DNA from: Candidatus Poribacteria bacterium
Lineage (GTDB): Bacteria; Poribacteria; WGA-4E; WGA-3G
Length of the DNA stretch: 5,532 bases
NCBI GenBank assembly: GCA_009835515.1
Contig: VXXH01000483.1
Location: forward strand, 1 to 5,532
Direction: 5' to 3'
This document shows, in pieces, positions 5,083-5,532 of the stretch; the stretch's first letter is position 1, and each line of letters opens with the position of its first letter. A program made the translations under genes and the position numbers. Under the pieces are notes generated by a model. The model did no database searches. It was not told the origin of the DNA and saw only the letters and a list, made by a program, of their open reading frames with translations.

Positions 5083-5532
5083 GTGGGCGAGAGAACTGAA
5101 CAGGTTATTACGCTTTCTCTCCCAAGTTCAATGCAACATGTTTATCTACTCAAGGCTGTTGTCACTGAAATCTTGAAAGAGACGGATTTTGATGAAGACA
5201 CCCAAGAGCGGATTAACCTTGCTGCCATTGAAGCGGGTACAAACGCGATCGAAGAACTCGGCGATAGAGAGGATCCAGGCAAACCCATAATTTTTCGGCT
5301 AACTCTTACTGGAGGTGAACTCACCATTTCCACTGTTGACCAGAGTGAGGAATCCACGCACAAAGAATCCGAAACTGAACAGGTTATTACGCTTTCTCTC
5401 CCAAGCTCAATGCGACACGTTTACCTACTTGATGTCGTCGTTACTGAGATTTTGAAAGATTCGGGTTTCGCTGAGGAGATCCAAGAGCAGATTAACCTTG
5501 CTGCCATTGAGGCGGGCACAAACGCAATCAAA
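5083..5532 (+). CDS. RsbW/SpoIIAB-type HATPase (anti-sigma kinase-like) with internally duplicated domain, 3' truncated
   Basis: An open frame of 150 codons from GTG 5083 to the window edge, preceded by AAGGAG. The segment ITLSLPSSMQHVYLLKAVV (residues 9-27), then INLAAIEAGTNAI (44-56) and PIIFRLTLTGGELTIS (68-83), follows the HATPase_c_2 pattern of RsbW and SpoIIAB, which bind ATP, phosphorylate a STAS antagonist and hold a sigma factor. Glu50 and Asn54 correspond to the N-box catalytic Glu and Mg-binding Asn. Where the G1 box (DxGxG) should follow Asp86, the protein instead has a hydrophilic linker (about 87-97) and starts the domain again at residue 98. The second copy, with Glu143 and Asn147, is cut by the window end, so whether it holds G1/G2 boxes is unknown. 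The canonical HG after NAI is replaced by EELG in copy 1. Its context, behind STAS and PP2C genes, supports the role of the opposing kinase. Kinase activity itself is unproven from this fragment. Confidence 0.82.
   Translation, partial: MGERTEQVITLSLPSSMQHVYLLKAVVTEILKETDFDEDTQERINLAAIEAGTNAIEELGDREDPGKPIIFRLTLTGGELTISTVDQSEESTHKESETEQVITLSLPSSMRHVYLLDVVVTEILKDSGFAEEIQEQINLAAIEAGTNAIK
5095..5373 (+). repeat. Tandem coding repeat, copy 1 (279 bp, 93 codons)
   Basis: First unit of an in-frame direct repeat in the RsbW-like gene. It starts at ACTGAACAGG and recurs exactly 279 bases later. It covers the N-terminal half of a HATPase domain plus a short linker. Confidence 0.9.
5374..5532 (+). repeat. 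Tandem coding repeat, copy 2 (cut by window end)
   Basis: Over the 159 bases visible it matches copy 1 at 133 positions by hand count (about 84%) without gaps, and at 42 of 53 residues. The first 32 bases are identical. About half of the differences are synonymous. Confidence 0.9.

Noticed and set aside
5142..5363. 73-codon open frame on the - strand
   Set aside because: Antisense to the RsbW-like gene, whose + strand frame has a strong ribosome-binding site, a family match and an in-frame repeat.

Overview
This window carries the 3' end of the 16S rRNA methyltransferase gene rsmG, followed by four co-directional signalling genes. All are on the + strand. From left to right they encode a single-domain STAS anti-sigma-factor antagonist (RsbV/SpoIIAA type), a large membrane sensor histidine kinase (two membrane segments, extracytoplasmic sensor, HAMP, PAS, HisKA, HATPase), a response regulator fused to a SpoIIE/RsbU-type PP2C phosphatase, and the start of an RsbW/SpoIIAB-type HATPase gene that runs off the right edge. 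The last gene begins with GTG behind a strong Shine-Dalgarno and contains an in-frame tandem duplication of part of its HATPase domain.

Organism: a bacterium with moderate GC content (high 40s by eye). There are no rRNA, tRNA, insertion sequences or phage genes. The mix of a two-component pair with an Rsb-type partner-switching set, some weak ribosome-binding sites, and hydrophilic insertions in otherwise conserved domains fits many environmental, uncultured lineages. I cannot name a phylum from this window alone.

Layout: 1-476 rsmG (5' truncated); 477-730 non-coding, with one doubtful 26-codon ORF that overlaps the rsmG stop and one weak hairpin; 731-1069 STAS; 1070-1153 spacer; 1154-3601 histidine kinase; 3602-3713 spacer; 3714-4958 response regulator-phosphatase; 4959-5082 spacer with two inverted repeats; 5083-end RsbW-like gene. 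No convincing factor-independent terminator was seen between the signalling genes.

Likely working model (inference from family knowledge): the membrane kinase senses an external signal through its Cache-like domain and autophosphorylates on His578. It passes phosphate to Asp53 of the receiver, which controls the attached PP2C domain. That phosphatase would dephosphorylate the STAS protein at Ser56, while the RsbW-like protein would act as the opposing kinase. Unphosphorylated STAS protein would bind the RsbW-like protein and free its client, classically a sigma factor. No sigma factor or other client is encoded in the window. The most unusual point is the split, duplicated HATPase domain of the last gene: its first copy keeps the N-box but stops before the glycine-rich ATP-binding boxes.
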